A stretch of 64,000 bases of DNA from Sphingomonas sp. Root720 (GTDB lineage Bacteria > Pseudomonadota > Alphaproteobacteria > Sphingomonadales > Sphingomonadaceae): positions 875,372 through 939,371 of the forward strand of contig NZ_LMID01000001.1 in assembly GCF_001428605.1 (NCBI RefSeq). Direction: 5' to 3'. Shown piece after piece: positions 56,383 to 63,463 of this stretch. Position numbers and translations under genes: made by a program. Within the stretch, counting starts at the first letter, position 1. The number at the start of each line of letters is the position of its first letter. The notes under the pieces were generated by a model that searched no databases, was not told the origin of the DNA, and saw only the letters and a program-made list of their open reading frames with translations.

Positions 56383-56462
56383 GAGCCGGAATGTTTTCGC
56401 TGGCGGAGCGCCGGTTCCGGGCATCGCGCCGGCGGCGCTCGGTTGGCCGGATCGGGAAAAAT

Positions 56463-56536
56463 TGGATGCCCCGTGAGGATTCGAACCTCAATTAACGGAG
56501 TCAGAGTCCGTAGTCTTACCTTTAGACGACGGGGCA
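56463..56536 (-). tRNA. tRNA-Gln (anticodon CUG)
   Basis: The minus-strand sequence begins TGCCCCGTCGTCTAAAGG. The anticodon stem-loop ACGGA-CTCTGAC-TCCGT gives CUG, and the T-arm is GAGGTTCGAATCCTC. The acceptor stem TGCCCCG pairs fully with CGGGGCA, and CCA is encoded at 56463-56465. It lies at the border of the prophage. Confidence 0.96.
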
Positions 56537-56642
56537 TCAATGGCAGGCGGGCGAACTAGGCCGCTAAGCCTTATTGGTCAAGGGGTTTGCAGCGATTTTT
56601 TGCTCTGCTTGCGCGGCCGAAAACCGGTCGTTTCCAACATTT

Positions 56643-56664
56643 CCATGTTGGAATTCCAACATGG
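56643..56664. repeat. Perfect 22-bp palindrome beside the prophage end
   Basis: The half-site CCATGTTGGAA is followed by its exact complement. A further TTCCAACAT lies just to the left (56632-56640), sharing the TCCAACAT half. The position, between tRNA-Gln and the first prophage gene, suits a repressor operator or recombinase arm site. Confidence 0.6.
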
Positions 56665-56739
56665 TCAGCCGGCCGACCGATTCGCGGGCGTGCTGGATCT
56701 GCTCGATCATCGGCGACAAATCGAGAACGGGCAGCGGCG

Positions 56740-57228
56740 TCATCCCTTCGCGGGCTGCCGCCTGCTAACCGCGATGGCCGCTTGCAGCAAATCTTGGTAG
56801 CGGATTTTCAAACACGCCGCAGTCGTCGATGTGGCAGGCATTGCGGCATCGACATCGAGCCAGCGGCGGGTGCTGTCGTTCGGATCATTGTGATCGCGAA
56901 GATGACAGCGCCAGCGTTCCGCGAGGGGAAGGCCCATCATGGATCCCAGGCTGTAGGACCAACCCTTCGGAACGAGGCTCATGGCGATGTCCAGCGACCC
57001 GGTGAATTCCGGGAATTCACCCGCGAAGGTATCCACGGCCCGCCCGCCGGGCAGCAACCATTTGGTGAGATAAAGATCCTCTCCCCGCGCAGACCGATAG
57101 AACCGGTCGTGCCGTGGTAATGGCCTCAGCTCCAACGCCTCCGCGATATCAGCATCGAGCGCCGGATCGGGGCTGGCCGCAGCTTTGATACGCTCGATCA
57201 GGTCGCCGAGCACCTTGTAATCGGTCAC
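56740..57228 (-). CDS. Phage ABA-sandwich-like protein
   Basis: The 162-residue protein starts at GTG 57228, overlapping the integrase stop as GTGA. It resembles the phage ABA-sandwich group: VLGDLIERIKAAASPD at the N-terminus, then FTGSLDIAMSLVPKGWSYSLGS and TSTTAACLKIRYQDLL in the order usual for that group (FTASLDAA...LVPEGW...TPALALCAAAL in other phage proteins, from memory). The function is unknown. It is the last gene of the leftward phage train. Confidence 0.55.
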   Translation of the reverse strand: MTDYKVLGDLIERIKAAASPDPALDADIAEALELRPLPRHDRFYRSARGEDLYLTKWLLPGGRAVDTFAGEFPEFTGSLDIAMSLVPKGWSYSLGSMMGLPLAERWRCHLRDHNDPNDSTRRWLDVDAAMPATSTTAACLKIRYQDLLQAAIAVSRRQPAKG

Positions 57229-58712
57229 GCCTGCTGCTCCTGTTCGCCGTCGCGCTTCGCCTGGGCCTTGGCGCGGACCTTGAGTTGGCTGACGGCCATG
57301 GCGACGCCGCTGACGGCCATGCGGGTGTTGCGGGGGCCGTAGACCTCGAGGATCTTTTTCGTGCGCTCGATGGTGTGGCCGCTCATTGCGGCGATGAAGT
57401 GATCGGGGACGCCGAGCTCGAACAGGTGGACCATGCCGGTGCGGCGGAGATCCTGGAAGACGATATCGGCGAGCGCGTTGGCGAGCTCGATGTCGCCGGC
57501 TTCGGCCGCGCGTTCGCTGGCGGCGGCGACGCATGCGCGGAAGCGGCGCTGCAGCTTCCATTGCGGCCATGCCTCGCCGGTCTCTTCGTCGCGCAGGATC
57601 GGCGGGTGGAGCGTCGCGACCTGGGCGGCACGGGCGGCGGCGATCGCCGCCTCAATGTCGGTGCGCAGCTCGCCGACGACGGGGACCGCGATCCACTTCT
57701 TCGTCTTCTTCTGCAGGATGTCGATGCCCATGACGGTGCCGTCGGCCGCCATCAGGTTGGCGCGCGCCTCGGCCGGGATCTCGTGCTCCTCGAGCTGTCG
57801 GTAGGCCTTGGTCGTCAGGCGGAGCAGATCGCCCTCGCGCTGCATGATGCCGAAGCCGAGGTCGATGGCGAGCTTGATGCCGTGCCAGCCCTTCTCGGCC
57901 GCGATCGCGCCGATCGCCTCGCGCGCGATCGCGGGGATGGTCTGCTGGCGGGGCGGCGCCTCGGGGATCGTCACCTCGGCCATCGGGTTGGCGTCGATCA
58001 TGTCCTTGTCCTTCGCGAATGTCATGAGCGACTTGAGCACCGAGAGCAGGCCGTTGGCGCGGTGGAGCTTGGGCCGCGCCTCGCGCCCGGCGAGGACGCG
58101 AACGCGGTAGATCCGCTCGCCATGAAGCGCCTCGAGCGCGGCTTTCTTGAGGATCTCCGGCGCCACATCCTTCGCCCAGGCGAGCGGCGGCGCGGTGAGC
58201 AGCGCGATCGCGGCGTCGACGCCGGCGTGATGGGCCAGCCATAGCGCGGTGCGATCGTCGTCGATGCCGGCGGCGCGGAGCTTCCTGCCGTTGACCTCGA
58301 ACGCGCCGAGCTCGGGAGGCTTGAGCAGCGCATCCTTGAGCACGACGCAGCGGCCCCGGTCGATCAGGCGGATCGGGGTGCGGCCCTCGTCGGCCCACTG
58401 CTCGATCATGCCGAGATAGCTGCCATAGGTGGCGCGGGTGCTCTTGGCCTTGCTGGCGAGATCCTCGGCGCGGTAGCGGCGGATCGCATAGGCCATGGTC
58501 GCACGTTCGGGCTTGCGCTCGACATTGACCGGCTGCGCCCCGCCCTTCTTCCAGATCTCGACGTCCTGGTTGAGCTTGTTCGCCCGCTCGATCGCGCCGG
58601 CGAGGCTGCGGCCCAGCTTCTCGGCGAGCCACCCCATGTCGCGGAGCGATTTGCTGGGCTGCCAGTAATAGTTCCCGCCCTTCTCGACCAGGCGCTCGAT
58701 CTTGATCGCCAT
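57225..58712 (-). CDS. int: Tyrosine-type site-specific integrase
   Basis: The 495-residue recombinase has an N-terminal DNA-binding region (TMAYAIRRYRAEDLASKAKSTRATYGSYLG, residues about 75-105). The catalytic domain shows LDLGFGIMQREGDLLRL with Arg about 295, FQDLRRTGMVHLFELGV with the second Arg, AAMSGHTIERTKKIL with the His and conserved residues, and the nucleophile Tyr in ILEVYGPRNTR near residue 461. Longer than lambda Int. It would integrate and excise the element; its target is probably near the adjacent tRNA-Gln. One base separates its ATG from the upstream stop codon. Confidence 0.9.
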   Translation of the reverse strand: MAIKIERLVEKGGNYYWQPSKSLRDMGWLAEKLGRSLAGAIERANKLNQDVEIWKKGGAQPVNVERKPERATMAYAIRRYRAEDLASKAKSTRATYGSYLGMIEQWADEGRTPIRLIDRGRCVVLKDALLKPPELGAFEVNGRKLRAAGIDDDRTALWLAHHAGVDAAIALLTAPPLAWAKDVAPEILKKAALEALHGERIYRVRVLAGREARPKLHRANGLLSVLKSLMTFAKDKDMIDANPMAEVTIPEAPPRQQTIPAIAREAIGAIAAEKGWHGIKLAIDLGFGIMQREGDLLRLTTKAYRQLEEHEIPAEARANLMAADGTVMGIDILQKKTKKWIAVPVVGELRTDIEAAIAAARAAQVATLHPPILRDEETGEAWPQWKLQRRFRACVAAASERAAEAGDIELANALADIVFQDLRRTGMVHLFELGVPDHFIAAMSGHTIERTKKILEVYGPRNTRMAVSGVAMAVSQLKVRAKAQAKRDGEQEQQA

Positions 58713-58713
58713 G

Positions 58714-58971
58714 TCAGCCCTCCCCGATCAGCTTGTCGGCCTGTTCCTGGCAGGCTGCGGCGCGGCGGCGGAGCAATTCGCGAGTGTCCCTGACGATGCC
58801 GTCGCGGATCCCGCGGCTGTTGGCTCCGTCGGAGAGAAGCCGGCGTATCGAGCTTTCGGTGATATCGAGCTGGCGGGCAGCTTCGCGGCCGCCGCCGAGC
58901 AGCTCGACCGCCTCGCGGAACCAGGCGCGGCGGGCCGGATCGTAGATGCCGTCATGTAGAAGATTGTCCAT
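58714..58971 (-). CDS. Small helix-turn-helix phage protein
   Basis: The 85-residue protein has a likely helix-turn-helix: GREAARQLDITESSIRRLLS at residues 28-47, followed by a basic helical tail (RDTRELLRRRAAACQEQADKL). Start ATG 58971 (MDNLLHDGIY) is chosen, leaving 52 nt to the upstream stop. Position just before the integrase suggests an excisionase or lysogeny regulator, but the sequence alone does not prove it. Confidence 0.55.
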   Translation of the reverse strand: MDNLLHDGIYDPARRAWFREAVELLGGGREAARQLDITESSIRRLLSDGANSRGIRDGIVRDTRELLRRRAAACQEQADKLIGEG

Positions 58972-59023
58972 GGTCCTGTTCCTTGACCTTCGCGCGGCCA
59001 TTCTGCCGGCGCAGTTGAGAAAG

Positions 59024-59278
59024 CTATGCCTGTTCGACTGTGGCGGCAAGCGAGACCACCGGGTGCCCGACACCGACTATGCAAAGGATGACTTTGCCGC
59101 CGGCGGCGATCGCCGCGATCTCTGCGGGCGTCGGCTCCCAGCATGACACCATGACGGGAACGCTTCCGTGCATCTCATCGCGGATCGGCAATCCTCGGCA
59201 AGGCCCGCTCGTTTCAGGGGTCCAATCCGCCGGAGCGCCCAAGGTTCGCGTGCATCCTTCGATACGAGCGGGGATCAC
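59024..59278 (-). CDS. Conserved phage protein of unknown function
   Basis: The 84-residue protein has conserved-looking segments IEGCTRTLGAPADWTPE, GPCRGLPIRDEM and SCWEPTPAEIAAIAAGGKVI, which I recall from uncharacterised small proteins of alphaproteobacterial phages. No known domain. Its ATG overlaps the upstream stop as ATGA. Confidence 0.65.
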   Translation of the reverse strand: MIPARIEGCTRTLGAPADWTPETSGPCRGLPIRDEMHGSVPVMVSCWEPTPAEIAAIAAGGKVILCIVGVGHPVVSLAATVEQA

Positions 59279-59619
59279 GCTTGCGTTCCCAAGCCGTCAG
59301 CCGACAGTGCAGGCGTGACACAATCCGCCGGGAGGTTCCCTCCTTCGGGCAACGGCCACTCACCTGTGTGCTCGAGCATGAAGCCAATCGGCTTGTAAGC
59401 GACGACGCGTCCGCGACCTTCGGTGAAATGATCATGCGACCAGCACCAGCCCGCGAACTTCCATTCTTCCTCGTTTTCGTCCCAGAAGCCGATGGTTGCC
59501 GCGTATGTCGCGTCGGCCAACGGATGACCGGCCGCGTCGCGATCGCTGTAATCGACCAGCAGCCAGACCATATCCTTATGCGCTTCGGCATCGATCTCAC
59601 GCCAAGCTTCTACCGTCAT
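59275..59619 (-). CDS. Phage protein of unknown function
   Basis: The 114-residue acidic protein (MTVEAWREIDAEAHKDMVWL) has WSHDHFTEGRGRVVAYKPIGF and many Trp residues (seven), suggesting a compact beta-rich fold. It resembles uncharacterised phage proteins carrying IGFWDENEEEWKFAGW. ATGA overlaps at both ends. Confidence 0.65.
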   Translation of the reverse strand: MTVEAWREIDAEAHKDMVWLLVDYSDRDAAGHPLADATYAATIGFWDENEEEWKFAGWCWSHDHFTEGRGRVVAYKPIGFMLEHTGEWPLPEGGNLPADCVTPALSADGLGTQA

Positions 59620-59717
59620 GATTTGGCTCTCCGGGCTTCGAGACGGCGGAGGATCTCCGCGATGGTAACGGGACGGAAGGTCGGGGCGAGGAGCCAGTCG
59701 GGCGGGCGGCGGGTCAT
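59616..59717 (-). CDS. Very small phage ORF (33 residues)
   Basis: ATG 59717 opens MTRRPPDWLLAPTFRPVTIA and ends in a stop that overlaps the next start. Both ends fit the ATGA chain of this train exactly, which supports translation despite its size. No function recognised. Confidence 0.5.
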   Translation of the reverse strand: MTRRPPDWLLAPTFRPVTIAEILRRLEARRAKS

Positions 59718-60082
59718 GCTGCGGCTTCCTGTGTCGGATCATTGTCCCACGGCACGCGGGATGCGAAGGCTCCGCTGGCCTGGTCCAGCTCGCGGCGGGC
59801 CTCCTGGCTCTCATCCTCGAACAGATAGATCCTGGCCGCGATGACGAGGCGAACCACGTCGGACGGCAGCGCGGTCCGACGATGGCGCGCGAGCATCTGC
59901 AACGCGCCGTCATTGTCGGGGAGCTCGCGCGCCATCTCCGCCGCCCGGATAGCGGAATAGCCCTGCAGAATGAGCGCGCGTCCGAACTCTTCGCGGTCGA
60001 TCTGTTCGATCTCGACCATCTCCGTCGCGCGGGCGCGAAGGTACAGATCGCTCGACGAAGGAACATCGGGGCCGACGCTCAT
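59714..60082 (-). CDS. Phage protein of unknown function
   Basis: The 122-residue helical protein starts at ATG 60082 (MSVGPDVPSSS), which overlaps the stop of the gene upstream; ATG 60118 is a less likely alternative. Leu- and Ala-rich helices include FGRALILQGYSAIRAAEMAR and ALPSDVVRLVIAARIYLFE. No known domain. Confidence 0.6.
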   Translation of the reverse strand: MSVGPDVPSSSDLYLRARATEMVEIEQIDREEFGRALILQGYSAIRAAEMARELPDNDGALQMLARHRRTALPSDVVRLVIAARIYLFEDESQEARRELDQASGAFASRVPWDNDPTQEAAA

Positions 60083-60315
60083 GGCCGCCTCGTGTAGAAA
60101 ACCGTCTTGCCCGGGCATGTGTCGATCTTCCGTTCGCCATCGCGCCGATAGCCGAGGCGTTTCAGCGGATGCGCCAGCACCGGGCCTGAAATATCGAGCC
60201 CCGTCTTTTCGCGGACGTAGCAGCGAAGATCGACCATCGGCACGTCGCCGGGGTAGGTTTCGACGAAGCTGGCGACGGCGGCGTCGATGGCGCGCTTATC
60301 GGCCGCGCTCATCAT
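60079..60315 (-). CDS. Small phage protein, possible winged-helix fold
   Basis: The 78-residue protein has the pattern VDLRCYVREKTGLDISGPVL then LKRLGYRRDGERKIDTCPG, resembling a short winged helix with a beta-hairpin. It ends VFYTRRP. Start ATG 60315 overlaps the upstream stop. Possibly DNA-binding; not recognised further. Confidence 0.55.
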   Translation of the reverse strand: MMSAADKRAIDAAVASFVETYPGDVPMVDLRCYVREKTGLDISGPVLAHPLKRLGYRRDGERKIDTCPGKTVFYTRRP

Positions 60316-60788
60316 TCGCCCTCGTGCTCGATGAGAAGCCGATCCGGCCGATCGTGGGCGCCGACGAGAAACATCCAGCTATGGAGACCAACTGCCTCGA
60401 TCACTCGCGCCACAGGCTGATTGATCAGGCGGGCAACGTCGGCGACGGTGATGGTGCCCCACTCGGTGCGCGTGGCGGACAATGCCTGGATCAACGAACC
60501 GAGATCGTCGATGGTAACATGCTCGGACGTGCTCCCGAAAAAGCGGAGCGGCTCGATCGTCTGGATAAGGCCGATCGGAAGGTTGAAGATCCGGGCGGCC
60601 GTCTCGGCATCGAAATCGCTCCAGCAGTCGCAGAAGGTCTGTAGCGCATGTCTCAACACGGCTTCTCCGGGCAATCCGGAGCCCTCGCCTTCGTCGACAT
60701 TCCAGCTGTGCGGATCGTCGCCGAACGCAACCACCCAAGGCTGTTTGTCAGCGGCGGGGATGTCCGCCAATGCGAGCTTCATGCTCAT
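60312..60788 (-). CDS. Phage protein of unknown function
   Basis: The 158-residue protein begins MSMKLALADIPAADKQPWVV. The C-terminal half resembles a helix-turn-helix: TITVADVARLINQPVARVIEAV, so it may bind DNA. The start ATG 60788 overlaps the upstream stop as ATGA; ATG 60782 is also in frame. Confidence 0.55.
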   Translation of the reverse strand: MSMKLALADIPAADKQPWVVAFGDDPHSWNVDEGEGSGLPGEAVLRHALQTFCDCWSDFDAETAARIFNLPIGLIQTIEPLRFFGSTSEHVTIDDLGSLIQALSATRTEWGTITVADVARLINQPVARVIEAVGLHSWMFLVGAHDRPDRLLIEHEGE

Positions 60789-61036
60789 GCCTTGCCGCCT
60801 TTCTCGCTGTAGCGCCCCTCTGCGCGGGCGATCCATTCTTTCATCATCGTGATCGTGTCGGCGCGGTCCGCATTGGAGATGTAGTTGACCCTGCCGTCCT
60901 CGATCGCGCCGAACTCGCTAATGAGCAGCACGAACGCGATCTTCTTGGGCCGCGTCGTGCCGTTGAACTGCTGATCCAGCATCTCAGCGACGGCGTTCAT
61001 GCCGGCCCTGTATCGGGCTTGGATCGGGTCGCTCAT
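60785..61036 (-). CDS. Small phage protein
   Basis: The 83-residue protein (MSDPIQARYRAGMNAVAEML) contains FVLLISEFGAIEDGRVNYIS and a C-terminal ITMMKEWIARAEGRYSEK. It resembles uncharacterised small phage proteins with an ISEFG motif. ATGA overlaps both neighbours. Confidence 0.6.
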   Translation of the reverse strand: MSDPIQARYRAGMNAVAEMLDQQFNGTTRPKKIAFVLLISEFGAIEDGRVNYISNADRADTITMMKEWIARAEGRYSEKGGKA

Positions 61037-61320
61037 CGCTCGGGCCACAGCGGGATGGTGCAGTTGGAGCGGGTCTGCGTCTCGCCGACGATGAACGACG
61101 TGCGGGTGATGCTCGCGACCGACACCTTGCCCGAAACAAGCACCCGGATCCGATCAGCGAAGGAAAAACGAACATCCATCAGGATGTAGATCGCATCCTT
61201 CCCTTCGAAGTCGAACGCGTCATCAAAGGGATATCGCGCCGGCCGGAAGCCGAACATGCGGGCGATCTTGATGCGCAGCGGCGGCTTATAGATCTGATAC
61301 AGGGCTTCACCTTCGGTCAT
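61033..61320 (-). CDS. Small phage protein
   Basis: The 95-residue protein (MTEGEALYQIYKPPLRIKIA) has FGFRPARYPFDDAFDFEGKD and a basic, Thr/Ser-rich C-terminus (SGKVSVASITRTSFIVGETQ). Unknown; ATGA overlaps both neighbours. Start ATG 61320 chosen over 61377 for that reason. Confidence 0.6.
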   Translation of the reverse strand: MTEGEALYQIYKPPLRIKIARMFGFRPARYPFDDAFDFEGKDAIYILMDVRFSFADRIRVLVSGKVSVASITRTSFIVGETQTRSNCTIPLWPER

Positions 61321-62141
61321 GCTGCCTCCTGCTGTGCTTCGTCGTCGATCTCGATCGGGTGCGTCCGCTCGTGCCACTGGCGGTTGAAGGCGGCGGCGAT
61401 CGCCAGGATGGTGCGGGCGCGCTGCTCGGGTTCCATCGCCTCGATCATCGGCACGATGCGGCGATCATGGCCGAACATCGGATCGCCGGCGGCGTTGAGG
61501 ACGTTGCTCGGCAGCCAGCGGCCGCGATCGGCGGGATCGCGGTCGAACTGGGCGGTGAAGGGCCCCGGCGCGAGGTGAGCGACGGGCACCCCGTCGACCA
61601 TGACGGCTAGAAGCTCGGGCACGTCGACGCCGGCGCTGTGTTCCCAGGCGTGGCGGCGGGCTTCCTCCTCGCGGAGGCGGTTCATCGTCGCGGCGGCGTC
61701 GCCGGGGTCGATGAACTCGGCACCGAAGGCCATCCCCTCGACCCAGTACCAGCGGTGGGCGCATTCCATCATGGCAATCCCCTCATCGGCGTCGGCCGCG
61801 TTGATCCGGCCCTGCTCGAGCAGCTTGGGGAAGCTGCGGCGGCGGCGCATGATCTCGCCGCGCAGGGCGTTGAGCTTGTCGGCCCAGGTGAACTGGTAGC
61901 GGCGGGCCGGCCGGATGCCGCCCTGCCCCTCGGTCATGTCGGCGAGGATCTCGTCCCAGCGCGCCTCGTCGGTCGCGGCGTGATCGGTGCGGAGATCGCC
62001 CTTCTCGATCCTGGCGGCGTTGGCGCGGCGGCGGCGATCGACCTCGCGGCGGACGGCACGGACCTGTTCGGCATGGTCGAGCGTGCGGAGGCTGGCCGGC
62101 GAAAAGAACTCAAAGTCTATCGCCGGGGGCTTGGCCATCAC
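61317..62141 (-). CDS. Phage protein of unknown function (274 residues)
   Basis: This is one of the largest genes of the train. The N-terminal half is a charged helical region (HAEQVRAVRREVDRRRRANA). Then come MECAHRWYWVEGMAFGAEFI, LLAVMVDGVPVAHLAPGPFT and VLNAAGDPMFGHDRRIVPMI. No domain recognised. It is flanked by ATGA overlaps at both ends. Confidence 0.6.
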   Translation of the reverse strand: MMAKPPAIDFEFFSPASLRTLDHAEQVRAVRREVDRRRRANAARIEKGDLRTDHAATDEARWDEILADMTEGQGGIRPARRYQFTWADKLNALRGEIMRRRRSFPKLLEQGRINAADADEGIAMMECAHRWYWVEGMAFGAEFIDPGDAAATMNRLREEEARRHAWEHSAGVDVPELLAVMVDGVPVAHLAPGPFTAQFDRDPADRGRWLPSNVLNAAGDPMFGHDRRIVPMIEAMEPEQRARTILAIAAAFNRQWHERTHPIEIDDEAQQEAA

Positions 62142-62404
62142 TTGCGCCCTATCCCATAGCCTAAGCCGCTGAGCGCCTTGGCGACGAGGTTCCAGACATG
62201 CTCCCGCTGTCGTGGATGGCGTAGCACTTTGCCGCGTTTCAGGACGGTGCGGCGGGCAAAATCCTCGCTCGATCGGCCGCGCAGGATCTCGACGCCATAG
62301 TCGCCTAGAGTGGCATCGCCGCCCTCGTTGGAGATGTAGGCGCGGGCAAGTTCCTGCGTGCTGCCGTCGCGGGCGGAGAGGAGTTGAACGCTGACGATGA
62401 TCAT
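62138..62404 (-). CDS. Small phage protein
   Basis: The 88-residue protein (MIIVSVQLLSARDGSTQELA) is predicted beta-rich. ARAYISNEGGDATLGDYGVE and ILRGRSSEDFARRTVLKRGK are typical of conserved small phage proteins with no assigned function. ATGA overlaps both neighbours. Confidence 0.65.
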   Translation of the reverse strand: MIIVSVQLLSARDGSTQELARAYISNEGGDATLGDYGVEILRGRSSEDFARRTVLKRGKVLRHPRQREHVWNLVAKALSGLGYGIGRK

Positions 62405-62763
62405 GGCCAGGGCCTCACCAGGCCGAAGCCGAGCAGCGTGTCGGACAGATCCTTGCCGTCGACGATGCAGCGGGCGACGGGGCGGCCCCAGCGATCGGTG
62501 TCCTGAAAACCCTTGCGGCGCGGATCCGCGTCGACCTGTTCGCATTCGACGGTCTTTCCGTCGAGCTGGCCGAGCAGATAGGTCAGGACGTCGCGGGCGA
62601 TGACGGGATCGCCGGGCGCGCAGTTTCGTCCACGCCGGCAGTGGCCGGGCATTTCGGGTGCGTCGATCGCGGCGAGGCGGACACGGCCGATCGGCTCGTG
62701 ACAGCGGATGGTGTCGCCGTCGATCGCGACGGCGGCGGTGCAGATGAACAGGCCGAGGATCAT
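62401..62763 (-). CDS. Thermonuclease-like (SNase-fold) phage protein
   Basis: The 120-residue protein has the staphylococcal-nuclease core: VAIDGDTIRCHEPIGRVRLA (residues 12-31), AAIDAPEMPGHC, then a long insertion RDVLTYLLGQLDGKTVECEQ, DTDRWGRPVARCIVDGKDL and LLGFGLVRPWP. The residues that pair in SNase (Asp-Gly-Asp-Thr, Arg and Glu) appear present. The N-terminal MILGLFICTAAVAIDG might be a short signal peptide. Probable single- or double-stranded nucleic-acid nuclease. Confidence 0.75.
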   Translation of the reverse strand: MILGLFICTAAVAIDGDTIRCHEPIGRVRLAAIDAPEMPGHCRRGRNCAPGDPVIARDVLTYLLGQLDGKTVECEQVDADPRRKGFQDTDRWGRPVARCIVDGKDLSDTLLGFGLVRPWP

Positions 62764-63251
62764 AGAAAAGCCCTTTCCGGCGTCGGACAGTTCCATAGGC
62801 CTTGCGCGCCCTTCATCGGGATAGGTTCGGGCCATGCCTCAACCTCGAGCATCGGCCAGCCCCAATTCGCCTGCTCGTCGCGGCTGCTGTCGTTGGCGCG
62901 CGGCACGCCGAATTCGGCGGCGATATCGTGACCGTTGCGGGGCTCGCCGACGATCGCAGTGCCGATGCCGGCGGCGATCGGAAGCCGGCCGGTGCGCGCG
63001 GCATAGAGGACCGGGATCGCCTTATCCGGGAACAGACAGGTTTCGGCAGCGCTGACAGGAAAACGATCGCGCATCAGGAGCGGCATCAGCAACTCGTCGA
63101 CTTCGATCTTGGCGATGCGCCTGGCGCCGGCGTGGATGACGATGCGCTGGCCGATCAACGATCGTGGCGCGCGCCAGCCCCGGAACTCATAGGGCTTCGC
63201 CTCGGCGATGATGAGCGATGCCCAAGGCTGCCAGATGGTGAAGGCCTTCAT
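62760..63251 (-). CDS. ASCH-domain-like phage protein
   Basis: The 163-residue protein begins MKAFTIWQPWASLIIAEAKP then YEFRGWRAPRSLIGQRIVIH, the ASCH signature of QPWA...L..G.K..E.R (here A replaces G). ASCH proteins are RNA- or nucleoside-associated beta-barrels. A PMLEVEAWPEP segment closes the domain. Position in a phage train suggests nucleotide or RNA metabolism; exact role unknown. Confidence 0.75.
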   Translation of the reverse strand: MKAFTIWQPWASLIIAEAKPYEFRGWRAPRSLIGQRIVIHAGARRIAKIEVDELLMPLLMRDRFPVSAAETCLFPDKAIPVLYAARTGRLPIAAGIGTAIVGEPRNGHDIAAEFGVPRANDSSRDEQANWGWPMLEVEAWPEPIPMKGAQGLWNCPTPERAFL

Positions 63252-63463
63252 GGCAGCTTCTCCAAAGCTTCGCGGCCGGCGTCGGTGATCGACCATTCGC
63301 GATATTTCGAGATGGCGCCGGACGGGCGCGTCAGGGGCGTGCAGTCGACCAGGCCGTCGCGGCGGAGCCGGTTGAGCTGAGGATTGCGCCACCCCGCTTC
63401 CTGAGGCTGTCGACGGATCCGCACGAGATGATCGCGCTCGGCACGGGAAAGGGTGCGGATCAT
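63248..63463 (-). CDS. Small winged-helix-like phage protein
   Basis: The 71-residue basic protein (MIRTLSRAERDHLVRIRRQP) has PQLNRLRRDGLVDCTPLTRP and REWSITDAGREALEKL, a pattern typical of small winged helices. Probably DNA-binding. ATGA overlaps both neighbours. Confidence 0.6.
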   Translation of the reverse strand: MIRTLSRAERDHLVRIRRQPQEAGWRNPQLNRLRRDGLVDCTPLTRPSGAISKYREWSITDAGREALEKLP

